From: Janthinobacterium sp. GW458P | GTDB lineage: Bacteria; Pseudomonadota; Gammaproteobacteria; Burkholderiales; Burkholderiaceae_D | Reading direction: 5' to 3' | NCBI RefSeq assembly: GCF_002127585.1 | Contig: NZ_NEGZ01000019.1 | Location: forward strand, 9,058-73,057 | DNA length: 64,000 bases | In this document: positions 44,616 through 53,018 of the stretch, piece after piece | How the letters are laid out: every line of letters starts with the position of its first letter | How positions within the stretch are numbered: position 1 is the first letter of the stretch | Notes under the pieces: generated by a model | Database searches by the model: none | What the model was told of the DNA's origin: nothing | Seen by the model: only the letters and a program-made list of their open reading frames with translations | Made by a program: the position numbers and the translations under genes

Positions 44616-46763
44616 ATGTCCACACCGAATTTATCTGTTTCCGTCCTGACCCTGGCCATCCTGCACGCGTTTGCCGCGCCTGCCTTTGCAGCGAATGACG
44701 CCGCCGAAGCCGCCGAGCCGCAGGCGCAAAGCATGGCCGAAGTCGTCGTCACGGCCAGCAAGGCGCCGGCTGCCAAGCGCGCCTCCGTGGGCGGCTTTAG
44801 CGATGCGCCGCTGCTGCAGACGCCGGCGTCCGTCACCGTCATTTCGCAGAAAGACATGCAGGACTTGCAAATCCGCAATCTCAGCGATGCCGCCAGGCTC
44901 GACGCCAGCATCAACGATGCCTACAACGCCGTCGGCTATGCGGAACAGTTCACCATCCGCGGCTTCAAGCTCGACAACAATTCCAGCTATCGCAAGGATG
45001 GCGTGGCCATTCCCGGCGACACGCAAATTCCGCTGGAAAACAAGGAACGCATCGAAGTGCTGAAAGGCCTGGCCGGCTTGCAGGCGGGCGTGGCCGCGCC
45101 GGGCGGCGTGATCGACTTCATCGTCAAGCGCCCGACCGCCGCACCGCTGCGCACGGTGACCGTGGAAGCGCGCGAGCGGGGCACCCTGTACGGCGCCGTC
45201 GACCTGGGCGGCCGCCTGGAAGACACGCGCTTCGGCTACCGGGTCAACGTGGCGGCCGAGCGCCTGCGCTCCTACATCAAGGGCGCGGACGGCAACCGCA
45301 AGTTCATTTCCGGCGCCTTCGACTGGCAGATTTCGCCGCAAGCGCTGCTGCAACTGGACGCCGATTACCAGGACAAGGCGCAGGCGACGGCGCCCGGCTT
45401 CCAGCTGCTGAACAATAAAACCTTGCCAACCGGCATCAGCGCCGACGCCATGCTCAACCTGCAGCCGTGGACGCGCCCCGTGGAAACCGTCACCAGCAAT
45501 ATCGGCCTGCGCTTCCAGTACGCCTTCAATGAGGACTGGCGCGCCACCCTGTCGGCCAACCAGCACTCGTTCAAGCGCGACGATTACACGGCCTTCCCTT
45601 ACGGCTGCAGCGGACAGGACCTGTACCCCGGCTTCTGCGGCAATGGCGATTACGACGTATATGACTACCGCAGCCTGGGCGAAACGAAAAAGCCGCTGAG
45701 CGCGCAAGCCATGATCCAGGGCAAGTTCGCCACCGGCTCGCTGCGCCATGACTTCACGGCCGGCGTGTCGACCTTCCGCCGCAAGGACCGCGCCGGCCTG
45801 TACGTGTACGACTGGGTGGGCGTGAGCAACATCTACCAGCCGCAGATCGTCGGCACGTCGCCCGGCGTCACGGGCCCCGTGCGCCTGGTGCGCAAGGATA
45901 CGGAAAACTCCGTTTTCGTGCAGGACATCGTCAGCCTGGCGCCGAACTGGAAGCTGCATGGCGGCTTGCGCCATATCAATGTCGATGGCTACCAGTATGT
46001 ATTGAAGGCCGATACGGAAATCCGCGCCAAGCACGATTTCCTGCTGCCGAATGTATCGCTCGTCTACACCCCGCTCGACAATGTATCCGTGTATGCGGCC
46101 TATTCGCAGGGCATGGAACATGGCGGCACGGCCGACCGCAAGGCGATGAATGCCAACGAAGAGCTGTCGCCGAGCCGCTCGAAGCAGATCGAACTGGGCG
46201 CCAAGATGGATGTGACGCCGGACTTCATGCTGGCGGCCAGCCTGTTCCAGATCCGCAAGGGCCTGGAATTCCAGAACACGGCCGGCTACTTCGTGCGCGA
46301 AGGCCAGGCCCAGCACCGCGGCCTGGAATTGTCGGCCCAGGGCAAGGCAAGCGCCAACCTGAGCCTGGGCGCTTCCGTGACGGCCCTGAACAGCCAGCAG
46401 TCGGGCACGGGCAGTGCCGACCTCGACGGCAAGCGCGTGCCGAACGTGCCCGCCTTCAAGGCGGCCGTGCATGCGAACTACGCCGTGCAGCAGGTGGCGG
46501 GCCTGAGCGTCAATGGCAGCTGGGAATATGCAGGCAAGAAAGCGTTTGAGTACAACAACACGACTTTCGTGCCGTCATACCACGTGTTCAACCTGGGCGC
46601 CGCTTACGCCACGCGCATCGCCGGCACCCGCGCCGTGCTGCGCGCCGCCGTCAACAACGTGGCCGACAAGTTCTTCTGGCGCGACGTGACGCCGGAATCG
46701 GACGGCTATCTGTATCCGGGCGCCAGCCGCACGTTCAAGGTGTCGGCGCAGTTCGATTTTTAA
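44616..46763 (+). CDS. TonB-dependent outer-membrane receptor, probably for thiamine or a thiamine phosphate
   Basis: A 715-residue protein. Signal peptide (LTLAILHAFAAPAFAAND), plug domain about residues 45-180 (AEVVVTASKAPAAKRASVGG at its start, QFTIRGFKLDNN), then a 22-strand barrel ending RTFKVSAQFDF. The receptor energises uptake through TonB-ExbBD. The TPP riboswitch in its leader points to a thiamine-related ligand. The frame opens inside the riboswitch at 44499; the signal peptide sets the start at 44616. It ends overlapping by 4 bases the convergent NadR-like kinase gene, which follows a PnuC/PnuT transporter. Confidence 0.88.
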   Translation: MSTPNLSVSVLTLAILHAFAAPAFAANDAAEAAEPQAQSMAEVVVTASKAPAAKRASVGGFSDAPLLQTPASVTVISQKDMQDLQIRNLSDAARLDASINDAYNAVGYAEQFTIRGFKLDNNSSYRKDGVAIPGDTQIPLENKERIEVLKGLAGLQAGVAAPGGVIDFIVKRPTAAPLRTVTVEARERGTLYGAVDLGGRLEDTRFGYRVNVAAERLRSYIKGADGNRKFISGAFDWQISPQALLQLDADYQDKAQATAPGFQLLNNKTLPTGISADAMLNLQPWTRPVETVTSNIGLRFQYAFNEDWRATLSANQHSFKRDDYTAFPYGCSGQDLYPGFCGNGDYDVYDYRSLGETKKPLSAQAMIQGKFATGSLRHDFTAGVSTFRRKDRAGLYVYDWVGVSNIYQPQIVGTSPGVTGPVRLVRKDTENSVFVQDIVSLAPNWKLHGGLRHINVDGYQYVLKADTEIRAKHDFLLPNVSLVYTPLDNVSVYAAYSQGMEHGGTADRKAMNANEELSPSRSKQIELGAKMDVTPDFMLAASLFQIRKGLEFQNTAGYFVREGQAQHRGLELSAQGKASANLSLGASVTALNSQQSGTGSADLDGKRVPNVPAFKAAVHANYAVQQVAGLSVNGSWEYAGKKAFEYNNTTFVPSYHVFNLGAAYATRIAGTRAVLRAAVNNVADKFFWRDVTPESDGYLYPGASRTFKVSAQFDF

Positions 46764-47308
46764 TTGAGGGAAATGGCAGGCGCTGCAGCGAGCGCCTGCT
46801 GCAGCAAGGGCGCCGCCTGTTCCAGGCGCGCCTCCAGGCTGTCGCGCAGCACGTGATAGGCGATGCCGCGCGCGTCGAGCTCGTCGAGCAGGTAGCGGTA
46901 GATCAGCTGGCGCACTGCTTCGGACTCGCGCTGCAAGCCGTCGGCCACCCACGGGCTGTCGGGCGCCGTTACCAAGGTCACATCGTAGTGCGCGGCATCG
47001 GCCAGCGCCGCCAGTTGCGCATCGGCGCCATTGAAATAATGGCGGCTGTAGACCGCCGTCATCAAGGGCGTCGTGTCGCAGAACAGGAAGTTGCCCGCCT
47101 GTGCGGCCGCGGCCGCTTCGCGTTCAACTTGCGTACGCGCAATCCCATACTGGTCTTCCGCCACGGGCACCCTGCCCTGCGTGGCGACGAATTCACGTAA
47201 ATACTCAGGCACCCAGACGGTGCCGTAGCGCTCGGCCAGGGCGGCCGCCAGGGTCGACTTGCCCGACGATTCCGCGCCCAGGATGGCCACGCGCACGCAG
47301 CGGCCCAT
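46760..47308 (-). CDS. NadR-like AAA-type nucleoside/vitamin kinase
   Basis: A 182-residue P-loop kinase. Walker A is ILGAESSGKSTLAAALAERY, with GTVWVPEYLREFVATQG and FLFCDTTPLMTAVYSRHYF typical of the ribosylnicotinamide kinase domain of NadR. NadR phosphorylates nicotinamide riboside to trap it after PnuC uptake. Next to a thiamine-regulated receptor, this copy could instead phosphorylate thiamine. Its ATG overlaps the stop of the PnuC/PnuT gene by one base (TGATG), so both are translationally coupled. The NadR repressor and adenylyltransferase domains are absent. Confidence 0.8.
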   Translation of the reverse strand: MGRCVRVAILGAESSGKSTLAAALAERYGTVWVPEYLREFVATQGRVPVAEDQYGIARTQVEREAAAAAQAGNFLFCDTTPLMTAVYSRHYFNGADAQLAALADAAHYDVTLVTAPDSPWVADGLQRESEAVRQLIYRYLLDELDARGIAYHVLRDSLEARLEQAAPLLQQALAAAPAISLN

Positions 47309-47919
47309 CACTTGAGGACCATTGCATCGGGCGCGGCCGGCGCCGCTTTTTTCCACGCCAGCAAGCCGATCGTGGCCATCACGACAAACACGGCATACAG
47401 GATGGCCGTCAGGGTCAGGTCCTTGTGCAGGTACAGCCACACGTACAGCACGTCGACGACGATCCAGACGATCCAGTTTTCCAGCTTCTTGCGCGACAGC
47501 AGGAATTGCCCCACCAGGCTGCCAGCCGTGAGGAAACCGTCCGCGTGAGGCACGTCCGTGTCGGTCGAGGTCAGCAGCCAGGCCAGCAGCACAAAGCCCG
47601 CCAGCCACGCCAGGGCGCTGCCCAGCCAGCCGCGCATGCCCAGCCGCGTGACGGGCAAGGTCTTGCCGCCGCTGGTCGGATGCAGCCACTGGTACCAGCC
47701 CCAGAACGAGACGCTGATGAACAGCAGCTGCAAGGCCATGTCGCCATACAGGCGCGATTCGAAAAACACGAAACCGTAGGCGGCCGAGGAAATGATGGCG
47801 AACAGCCACGCCCAGTGATTCTGGCGGATGTTCAGCGCAACGGTTGTCAGTGCCAGGACAAAGGAAATCAGTTCAAGCGGCGTGGTGGCAAAACCCAGCA
47901 GGAGAAGCGTATCGTTCAT
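47308..47919 (-). CDS. PnuC-family transporter (nicotinamide riboside or thiamine, PnuT)
   Basis: A 203-residue membrane protein with seven hydrophobic segments. The PnuC signature NHWAWLFAIISSAAYGFVFF, LYGDMALQLLFISVSFWGWY and the second half ENWIVWIVVDVLYVWLYLHK are clear. The family moves vitamins by facilitated diffusion, with a cytoplasmic kinase trapping them: PnuC for nicotinamide riboside, PnuT for thiamine. The start at 47919 is preferred over 47964. The neighbouring riboswitch receptor favours thiamine; the NadR-like kinase favours nicotinamide riboside. No TPP motif is in its own leader. Confidence 0.82.
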   Translation of the reverse strand: MNDTLLLLGFATTPLELISFVLALTTVALNIRQNHWAWLFAIISSAAYGFVFFESRLYGDMALQLLFISVSFWGWYQWLHPTSGGKTLPVTRLGMRGWLGSALAWLAGFVLLAWLLTSTDTDVPHADGFLTAGSLVGQFLLSRKKLENWIVWIVVDVLYVWLYLHKDLTLTAILYAVFVVMATIGLLAWKKAAPAAPDAMVLK

Positions 47920-48004
47920 GGGAATCGTGATGAGGCTGGTGGTGCAGTATGCAATACCGGCCATGAATAAGCAAGATTGCCCTTGCCGTCCGCCCCTCCC
48001 CGCC

Positions 48005-48523
48005 TCAGGCGAAGCCCGCCCTGGCCGCGCGCGCCAGCGAATGCCGCACGATCAGCTTGTGAAACGGGCGGATCAGCAGGATGTAGGCGCGCCCCACCCG
48101 GTTGTGGCAATGCACGACGCTGGAGACGGTGACGCTGCCATGCCGGCCCGCGTCACGATTGCGCAGCACCGACAGGCGAAAGTCCAGGTGGCTGTCATCC
48201 TCGCCCAGGATGATCTCGTCGTCGCTGACGGCATAGATGCGGAAAATGCCGATGCGCTTGCCGGGCCGCGCTTCCATCTGTTTTGCCGTCCGGATGCCGA
48301 AACGCGCCACGATGGCGTCGCGCAGCACCATCAGCTTGTGCGCCCAGCCCGGCTGCTTGCCCAGCAGCTGGCGCGCCAGGCTCTGCATGTCCATCTGGCG
48401 CGCCTGCGCCGTCGGCAAGTCGACGGCGTAGGCGTCGGCCAGGTTGCTGCCAGGATACAACGGGGCGATGCTGGCGCCCGACGGCAAGTCCACGGTACGG
48501 ACGGCAATGTTCATCTCATGCAT
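48005..48523 (-). CDS. DUF2867-family protein
   Basis: A 172-residue soluble protein. Features: NLADAYAVDLPTAQARQMDM, then LVLRDAIVARFGIRT-like spacing (KLMVLRDAIVARFGIRT) and IILGEDDSHLDFRLSVLRN, ending YILLIRPFHKLIVRHSL; I recognise the DUF2867 group. The role is unknown. GGAGAG precedes the ATG. It is divergent from a TetR gene, and an operator-like palindrome covers its leader, so it is probably repressed by that regulator. Confidence 0.78.
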   Translation of the reverse strand: MHEMNIAVRTVDLPSGASIAPLYPGSNLADAYAVDLPTAQARQMDMQSLARQLLGKQPGWAHKLMVLRDAIVARFGIRTAKQMEARPGKRIGIFRIYAVSDDEIILGEDDSHLDFRLSVLRNRDAGRHGSVTVSSVVHCHNRVGRAYILLIRPFHKLIVRHSLARAARAGFA

Positions 48524-48532
48524 GTGCTCTCC

Positions 48533-48551
48533 ATGTTTTCAGTGATAACAT
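48533..48551. promoter_or_regulatory. TetR-type operator 1
   Basis: ATGTTTTCAGTGATAACAT is a 19-base near-perfect palindrome (arms ATGTT-TCA / TGA-AACAT). It lies 10 bases upstream of the DUF2867 start codon and shares CAG and GATAACAT with operator 2. Confidence 0.65.
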
Positions 48552-48568
48552 GCCCATCATACACGACA

Positions 48569-48587
48569 ATGTGAACAGCGATAACAT
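48569..48587. promoter_or_regulatory. TetR-type operator 2
   Basis: ATGTGAACAGCGATAACAT repeats the pattern of operator 1 in the same direction, 36 bases downstream, ending three bases before the TetR start codon. It fits autorepression. Confidence 0.6.
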
Positions 48588-48590
48588 CGA

Positions 48591-49241
48591 ATGACAACAG
48601 CAATGACAAGCTATCATCACGGCAAGCTGCGCGACACCCTGGTCGGCGCCGCCATCGCGCAACTGGCGCAGCAGAGCGACGCCGCCCTGTCGCTGCGCGA
48701 ACTGGCGCGCACGGTGGGCGTCTCGGCCGCCGCCGTGTACCGCCACTTTCCCAGCAAGGAAGCCCTGCTGGCCGAGGTGGCGGCGGCCGGCTTCGCCAGC
48801 CTGATACGGAAATGGGAAACGCAGCTGCCGCCGCCGGGCAGCCTGCCCGCCGAACAGCGCTTTCAGCTGCTGGGCCAGCAATACATCGAATTCGCCCTGG
48901 CCGCGCCCGCCCACTACCGGCTGATGTTCGAGCACCAGGACGTGCGCCAGTTTCCCGTCCTGCAGGAGGCGGCGCAGGCCTGTTTCCAGTACGTGCTGCA
49001 GACGGCGGGCGCGGCCGTGCGCGAGGCGGGTCTCGATGCGCGCTGGGACAAGGCCGCCGCCAGCGCCGGCTGGTCGCTGGGCCACGGCTACGTGATGCTG
49101 CTGCTCAGTGGCCGCCTGGCCATGGCCGACGGCGGCGACAACCTGTCGCCGGCCATGGTGCCGCGCTTCTTCCAGCTGCCGCTGGAAGCGCTGCGGCAGG
49201 CTGCCTTGCCAGGCGGGACAAGCGCAATACCGTCAAATTGA
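48591..49241 (+). CDS. TetR/AcrR-family regulator
   Basis: A 216-residue protein. Helix-turn-helix: SLRELARTVGVSAAAVYRHF then PSKEALLAEVAAAGF. The C-terminal ligand domain (about 75-200) includes HYRLMFEHQDVRQFPVLQEA, resembling the TetR_C_33/WHG subgroup. Two in-frame ATGs are present (48591, 48603). Two operator-like palindromes between this gene and DUF2867 support control of both. Confidence 0.88.
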   Translation: MTTAMTSYHHGKLRDTLVGAAIAQLAQQSDAALSLRELARTVGVSAAAVYRHFPSKEALLAEVAAAGFASLIRKWETQLPPPGSLPAEQRFQLLGQQYIEFALAAPAHYRLMFEHQDVRQFPVLQEAAQACFQYVLQTAGAAVREAGLDARWDKAAASAGWSLGHGYVMLLLSGRLAMADGGDNLSPAMVPRFFQLPLEALRQAALPGGTSAIPSN

Positions 49242-49282
49242 CTCGGTTACCGGCAGGCGCCATTTTCAGGAGCTGATGATTC

Positions 49283-49774
49283 ATGCACAATATAGCGATA
49301 GACGCGCTCTCCTTGATCGCCAGGCAATGCCTTGCCGTCACGTGCCTGCAACGCTTTTGCCGGCGCTTTGACATGGATCATCCCGCCCTGTCCGCGTTCG
49401 CCGCTCACGTGTGGGAAGTGGCGCAGCTCGCGCCTGGAGAGTTTGCAGCCTGGGAACGGGGCTTTGCTTCCCTGGCCGTGACGGGCATGGGCGATCCCTG
49501 GCCCGCCGAGGTAAGCATGGCCATGCCCGGGCACCTGCGCGGCACGCTGGAAGAACTGGTGCAGCATGTGCTGGAAACGAGCGCCTGCACCTGGCATGGC
49601 GATGACCTTCCAGCAAGCCGGCGCCAGCTGGAAGCCGTTTTTGCCATCTGCGTCCGGCATGACGTGGCGCTGCCGCAGCTTGGGCACTATGCGCAGCACG
49701 ATGCGGCGCTGCGCGGCGGCTGGGGGCCGGCGCTCACGGACGGGGAAGTGAAGGCCTGGCAAGCCTTGATATAA
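49283..49774 (+). CDS. Hypothetical protein (163 residues)
   Basis: Soluble protein. N-terminus SLIARQCLAVTCLQRFCRRF, then DHPALSAFAAHVWEVAQLAP and a C-terminal part with CVRHDVALPQLGHYAQHD. AGGAG lies about ten bases before the ATG. No family recognised. It ends three bases before the convergent next gene. The composition matches the host chromosome. Confidence 0.5.
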   Translation: MHNIAIDALSLIARQCLAVTCLQRFCRRFDMDHPALSAFAAHVWEVAQLAPGEFAAWERGFASLAVTGMGDPWPAEVSMAMPGHLRGTLEELVQHVLETSACTWHGDDLPASRRQLEAVFAICVRHDVALPQLGHYAQHDAALRGGWGPALTDGEVKAWQALI

Positions 49775-49777
49775 CGC

Positions 49778-50311
49778 TCACGCCAGAAGGCCCTGGCGCA
49801 CCTGGTCGAGCAGGCGCTCCTCTTCATCCGTATCGGCATCGATTTGCGTGACCACGGTCCAGAACGGCGCGCACGTCTTGATCTGCTCGAAAGCACGGCT
49901 CGTTTCCAGCCGCACCATGGTTTTCCTCAGGCTGTGCAGATAGCCTTCCTCGATGGCGCAGAGCAGCTCGTCATCGGCGGCGTCGATCAGCTCGCTTAAA
50001 GCATCTTCGATCCTTGCGTGGCCCTCCTCCCATAATTGCCCGATTTCCGGCACATCGGCTTCCATGCACTCGTTGGACCAGTCAGGAGGATAGTAATCGC
50101 GCGCCCTGTTACCGGGATCGGTGTCGAAGCTCAGAGAAATGGACGGGAACGATACGGCATTGAAGGCAAAGGCTGAAAATGCCTGATCCTTGAAAGCGGA
50201 CGCGCCCAGCAGCGCCAGCGATGCATGGGCCAGCCTGAACCAGCTTGCTTCAACGTCGTATGCAGTTTCAAACGCGTGCCAATCCGGCGGCAAATCGGGA
50301 GTCTGGGGCAT
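49778..50311 (-). CDS. Hypothetical protein, possibly DUF4303-like
   Basis: A 177-residue acidic soluble protein: DWHAFETAYDVEASWFRLAH, SLSFDTDPGNRARDYYPPDW and IEDALSELIDAADDELLCAI. The overall pattern resembles DUF4303-type proteins often found beside toxin or T6SS genes, but this is a weak recollection. It lies just left of the T6SS islet and could be an extra immunity-like gene. Confidence 0.5.
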   Translation of the reverse strand: MPQTPDLPPDWHAFETAYDVEASWFRLAHASLALLGASAFKDQAFSAFAFNAVSFPSISLSFDTDPGNRARDYYPPDWSNECMEADVPEIGQLWEEGHARIEDALSELIDAADDELLCAIEEGYLHSLRKTMVRLETSRAFEQIKTCAPFWTVVTQIDADTDEEERLLDQVRQGLLA

Positions 50312-50353
50312 GGGAACCTGTCGAAAAAGAATAGCGGTGGATAGTGCGAGGAA

Positions 50354-51466
50354 TTATACGTGGCGCAGCCCATGCGGCAGGCTGTGGCGCGTGAACAGTG
50401 CGCGCGATGCCGGGACGGCAAACCGGCGGGACGCTGCGCTTCGCTTAGTCGGCGGCCAGGAAATATGGTTTTTGCAACAGCGACGCGGCGCTTGGCTGCG
50501 GGGTGGCGGGCGGTGGACGGACACCCATGGCGGCGTCGAGCAGGCTCTTTCGTTGACCATCCCACGGCGGCAGATCGGCTGGTGGCAATGGCAGGATTTT
50601 ATCGAGGTTGGGGAAGCGGCGATTGGGGTTGAAGCCGAGGGCACGACTAAGTACGCCGTAACGTTGTTTGCGCATTTCTCGCAGCCGAATGCTACGCCCT
50701 CATGTAGAACTTTAAGAGCAAGTGCTTTAGTTTCTGGCGTACGCGGCCCGCTAACTCTCCCTGTGGCCATTCTCGGGGAGGCATACATGTAAGATAAATT
50801 ATATGCAACTGGTCCGTACCCCTGGGAAAATGCACATTCCATCATCTTTATTGCAACAGGAATATTAGCCCAATACCCTGCGCCTTCATTTGCAGGACCT
50901 ACATTTAGTTTATCTGACAAAAAATCCATCGCTTGAGGATTACCCATCTGTGCTGCCTTTTGCCAAAAGGCATAAGCGCGAGTGATGTCGCCGTTGACAC
51001 CCGTGCCATTCGCATAATACGTTCCCATCCGGTCATAGGCGGCCGGTACGCCCAGCCGCATCGCCTTTTCCACCAGTTGCACCGCTTCTTCCTCACCATA
51101 TAAAGGATCGCGTCCTTCCACATACAGACTGGCCAGATTGAGCATCGCTTTCCAGTGTGATCGCTCCGCTGCCTGACGCGTCAGATCGATGATTTTTCTG
51201 TAATCGCGGTCTTCCACGAAAATTTCGGGATCTTCCAAGGCGCGCGCTTCGAGGAACCAGTCCTCGGCTTGGGCATCGATGGGCGGCACCTTGTTCGATT
51301 CGATTTCACAAATGAAATCCGAAACATGCGGATTGAAGAGGGGTAGGCTTTGGTTGCGCGGCAAGACTTTGTCGTCTGGCATTTTGCAGGCAAGCAGGCA
51401 GCACAAGACAATAAGCGACGCAAGGCGTCCTCTTGTGCCAGCCATGCTGGATTGATTGCTATCCAT
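50354..51466 (-). CDS. Sel1-repeat lipoprotein B, frameshifted fusion at the 3' end
   Basis: About 370 residues. Lipoprotein signal ending LIVLCCLLAC (Cys27). The mature protein repeats the sequence of gene A (52168-53016): NQSLPLFNPHVSDFICE and Sel1 repeats (AAYDRMGTYYANGTGVN, AYAFWQKAAQMGNPQAM). After CEKCANN the frame leaves the family: the last ~103 residues (50354-50665) are read in a wrong frame of the adjacent orphan fragment, because 29 bases present in copy A are missing here. Sel1 proteins of this type are known as immunity proteins to PLD effectors (Tli5). Likely a damaged duplicate. Confidence 0.65.
   Translation of the reverse strand: MDSNQSSMAGTRGRLASLIVLCCLLACKMPDDKVLPRNQSLPLFNPHVSDFICEIESNKVPPIDAQAEDWFLEARALEDPEIFVEDRDYRKIIDLTRQAAERSHWKAMLNLASLYVEGRDPLYGEEEAVQLVEKAMRLGVPAAYDRMGTYYANGTGVNGDITRAYAFWQKAAQMGNPQAMDFLSDKLNVGPANEGAGYWANIPVAIKMMECAFSQGYGPVAYNLSYMYASPRMATGRVSGPRTPETKALALKVLHEGVAFGCEKCANNVTAYLVVPSASTPIAASPTSIKSCHCHQPICRRGMVNERACSTPPWVSVHRPPPRSQAPRRCCKNHISWPPTKRSAASRRFAVPASRALFTRHSLPHGLRHV
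50445..50665 (-). pseudogene. Truncated second copy of the orphan fragment
   Basis: Encodes RYGVLSRALGFNPNRRF, then LPPADLPPWDGQRKSLLDAA and ends early after LQKPYFLAAD. It matches the first third of 51471-52184 almost base for base, about 1520 bases apart. No start codon of its own. It lies inside the tail of lipoprotein gene B in another frame. Confidence 0.65.
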
Positions 51467-51470
51467 TGCC

Positions 51471-52184
51471 TTATCCAAGATCAGGAAGGGACACATCCAT
51501 CAAATGCCACGTCACCTCGTCGTCAGGCAAATCGAGCAGCCAGTCGCGGCGCGGTCGCGGGAACGGCGCGCCCTGGGTCAGCCACGCCTGGCGCCAGTAC
51601 TGGTTGACGATGGCCTGCAGCGGATGGTCGGCCGCCACCCACGGTTGCCAGACGCCGCTGACCGGACAGGCCTGGTCGCAAGCGCAGCTCAACCATGGCT
51701 CGGGCCGCGCCACCTCGCGCAGCAAACCGCGCGCCGCGCGCGGTTCCACGGCGCCATGGTTGTGCCGTATCGTCAGGCACTGCGCCCATGCCACAGAGCC
51801 ATAACGGCTCTTCCCATCGGCATCGAGCGTGCTGAAATGGCGGAACGCTTCGCCTTTGTGAAATAGTCGGGCCGGCTCCGTCAAGCCCTGCCCGGCTGCA
51901 GGTTGCCAATATGCGGAAAACGGCGCAGTCGGTGCGTCGCTGTGCACGCCGGTGGGACGCAGCGCATAGTCGGCGGCCAGGAAGTATGGTTTTTGTAACA
52001 GCGCGGCGGCGCCTGGCTGCGGGGTGGCGGGCGGCGGGCGGACACCCATGGCGGCGTCGAGCAGGCTCTTTCGTTGACCATCCCACGGCGGCAGATCGGC
52101 TGGTGGCAATGGCAGGATTTTATCGAGGTTGGGGAAGCGGCGATTGGGGTTGAAGCCGAGGGCACGACTAAGTACGCCGTAACG
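51471..52184 (-). pseudogene. Orphan C-terminal fragment, immunity-like
   Basis: About 238 codons with no proper start: a stop codon lies directly before RYGVLSRALGFNPNRRF. A TTG at 52109 could be used. Features are LPPADLPPWDGQRKSLLDAA, QKPYFLAADYALRPTG, and a C-terminus CACDQACPVSGVWQPWVAAD, then ending DDEVTWHLMD. The end layout (SGxW... then ...W at the tail) recalls Imm71/Imm72-type immunity proteins of T6SS islets, but I cannot confirm it. The N-terminal part is lost by the rearrangement that joined it to the Sel1 gene. Confidence 0.5.
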
Positions 52185-53016
52185 TTAACGGATCGCCGAA
52201 TTCAATCGTGAGTTTGTTTGCGCATTTCTCGCAGCCCAGCCTTACTCCGGTATGTAATACCTGCAAAGCACGTTCTTTGGTTTCAGTGGTTCTTTCCCCA
52301 TCAGACGTGCCGTCAGGCGTTCTTACTACAACATATAAATAAGATAAATCATATGCGGATGGGCCATATCCCTGCCCCAGCGCGCACTCCATCATCTTGA
52401 TTGCCACAGGAATATTCCCCCACATTTCAGCACCTGGATAATCCTTCCCCGCAGTGAGTTTTTCTCCTAAAAAACCCAGCGCTTGCGGGTTACCCATCTG
52501 CGCCGCCTTTTGCCAGAAGGCATAAGCGCGAGTGATGTCGCCGTTGACACCCGTGCCATTCGCATAATACGTTCCCATCCGGTCATAGGCCGCCGGTATG
52601 CCCAGCCGCATCGCCTTTTCCACCAGTTGCACCGCTTCTTCCTCACCATATAAAGGATCGCGTCCTTCCACATACAGACTGGCCAGATTGAGCATCGCCT
52701 TCCAGTGCAATCGCTCTGCCGCCTGATGCGTCAGAGCGACGATTTTTTTGTAATCGCGGTCTTCCACGAAAATTTCGGGATCTTCCATGGCGCGCGCTTC
52801 AAGAAACCAGTCCTCGGCTTGAGCATCGATGGGCGGCACCTTGCTTGCCTCGGTTTCACAAATAAAATCCGAAACATGCGGATTGAAGAGGGGCAGGCTT
52901 TGGTTACGTGGCAGGACTTTGTCGTTAGGCATTTTGCAGGCAATCAAAGGAACAAAGAGAAGAACTGCCAACGCAAGAAATGGCAGGCGAAAAAAGACGA
53001 TACTTTTCTTATTCAT
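52168..53016 (-). CDS. Sel1-repeat lipoprotein A, probable immunity protein for the PLD effector
   Basis: A 282-residue lipoprotein: signal LPFLALAVLLFVPLIAC (Cys27), then KMPNDKVLPRNQSLPLFNPH and Sel1-like repeats from about 95 (WKAMLNLASLYVEGRDPLYG, AAYDRMGTYYANGTGVN). Periplasmic Sel1 lipoproteins next to phospholipase D effectors act as immunity factors (Tli5 type) in other T6SS clusters; here that role is inferred from position. It overlaps the PLD fragment's stop codon closely (TGATCATG). Its last ~17 bases overlap the orphan fragment. Confidence 0.72.
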   Translation of the reverse strand: MNKKSIVFFRLPFLALAVLLFVPLIACKMPNDKVLPRNQSLPLFNPHVSDFICETEASKVPPIDAQAEDWFLEARAMEDPEIFVEDRDYKKIVALTHQAAERLHWKAMLNLASLYVEGRDPLYGEEEAVQLVEKAMRLGIPAAYDRMGTYYANGTGVNGDITRAYAFWQKAAQMGNPQALGFLGEKLTAGKDYPGAEMWGNIPVAIKMMECALGQGYGPSAYDLSYLYVVVRTPDGTSDGERTTETKERALQVLHTGVRLGCEKCANKLTIEFGDPLTLRRT

Positions 53017-53018
53017 GA

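Noticed and set aside
46760-47809. 349-codon version of the NadR-like kinase
   Set aside because: The extra N-terminal 167 codons are antisense-like readthrough of the PnuC/PnuT gene in another frame; the P-loop protein begins at 47308.
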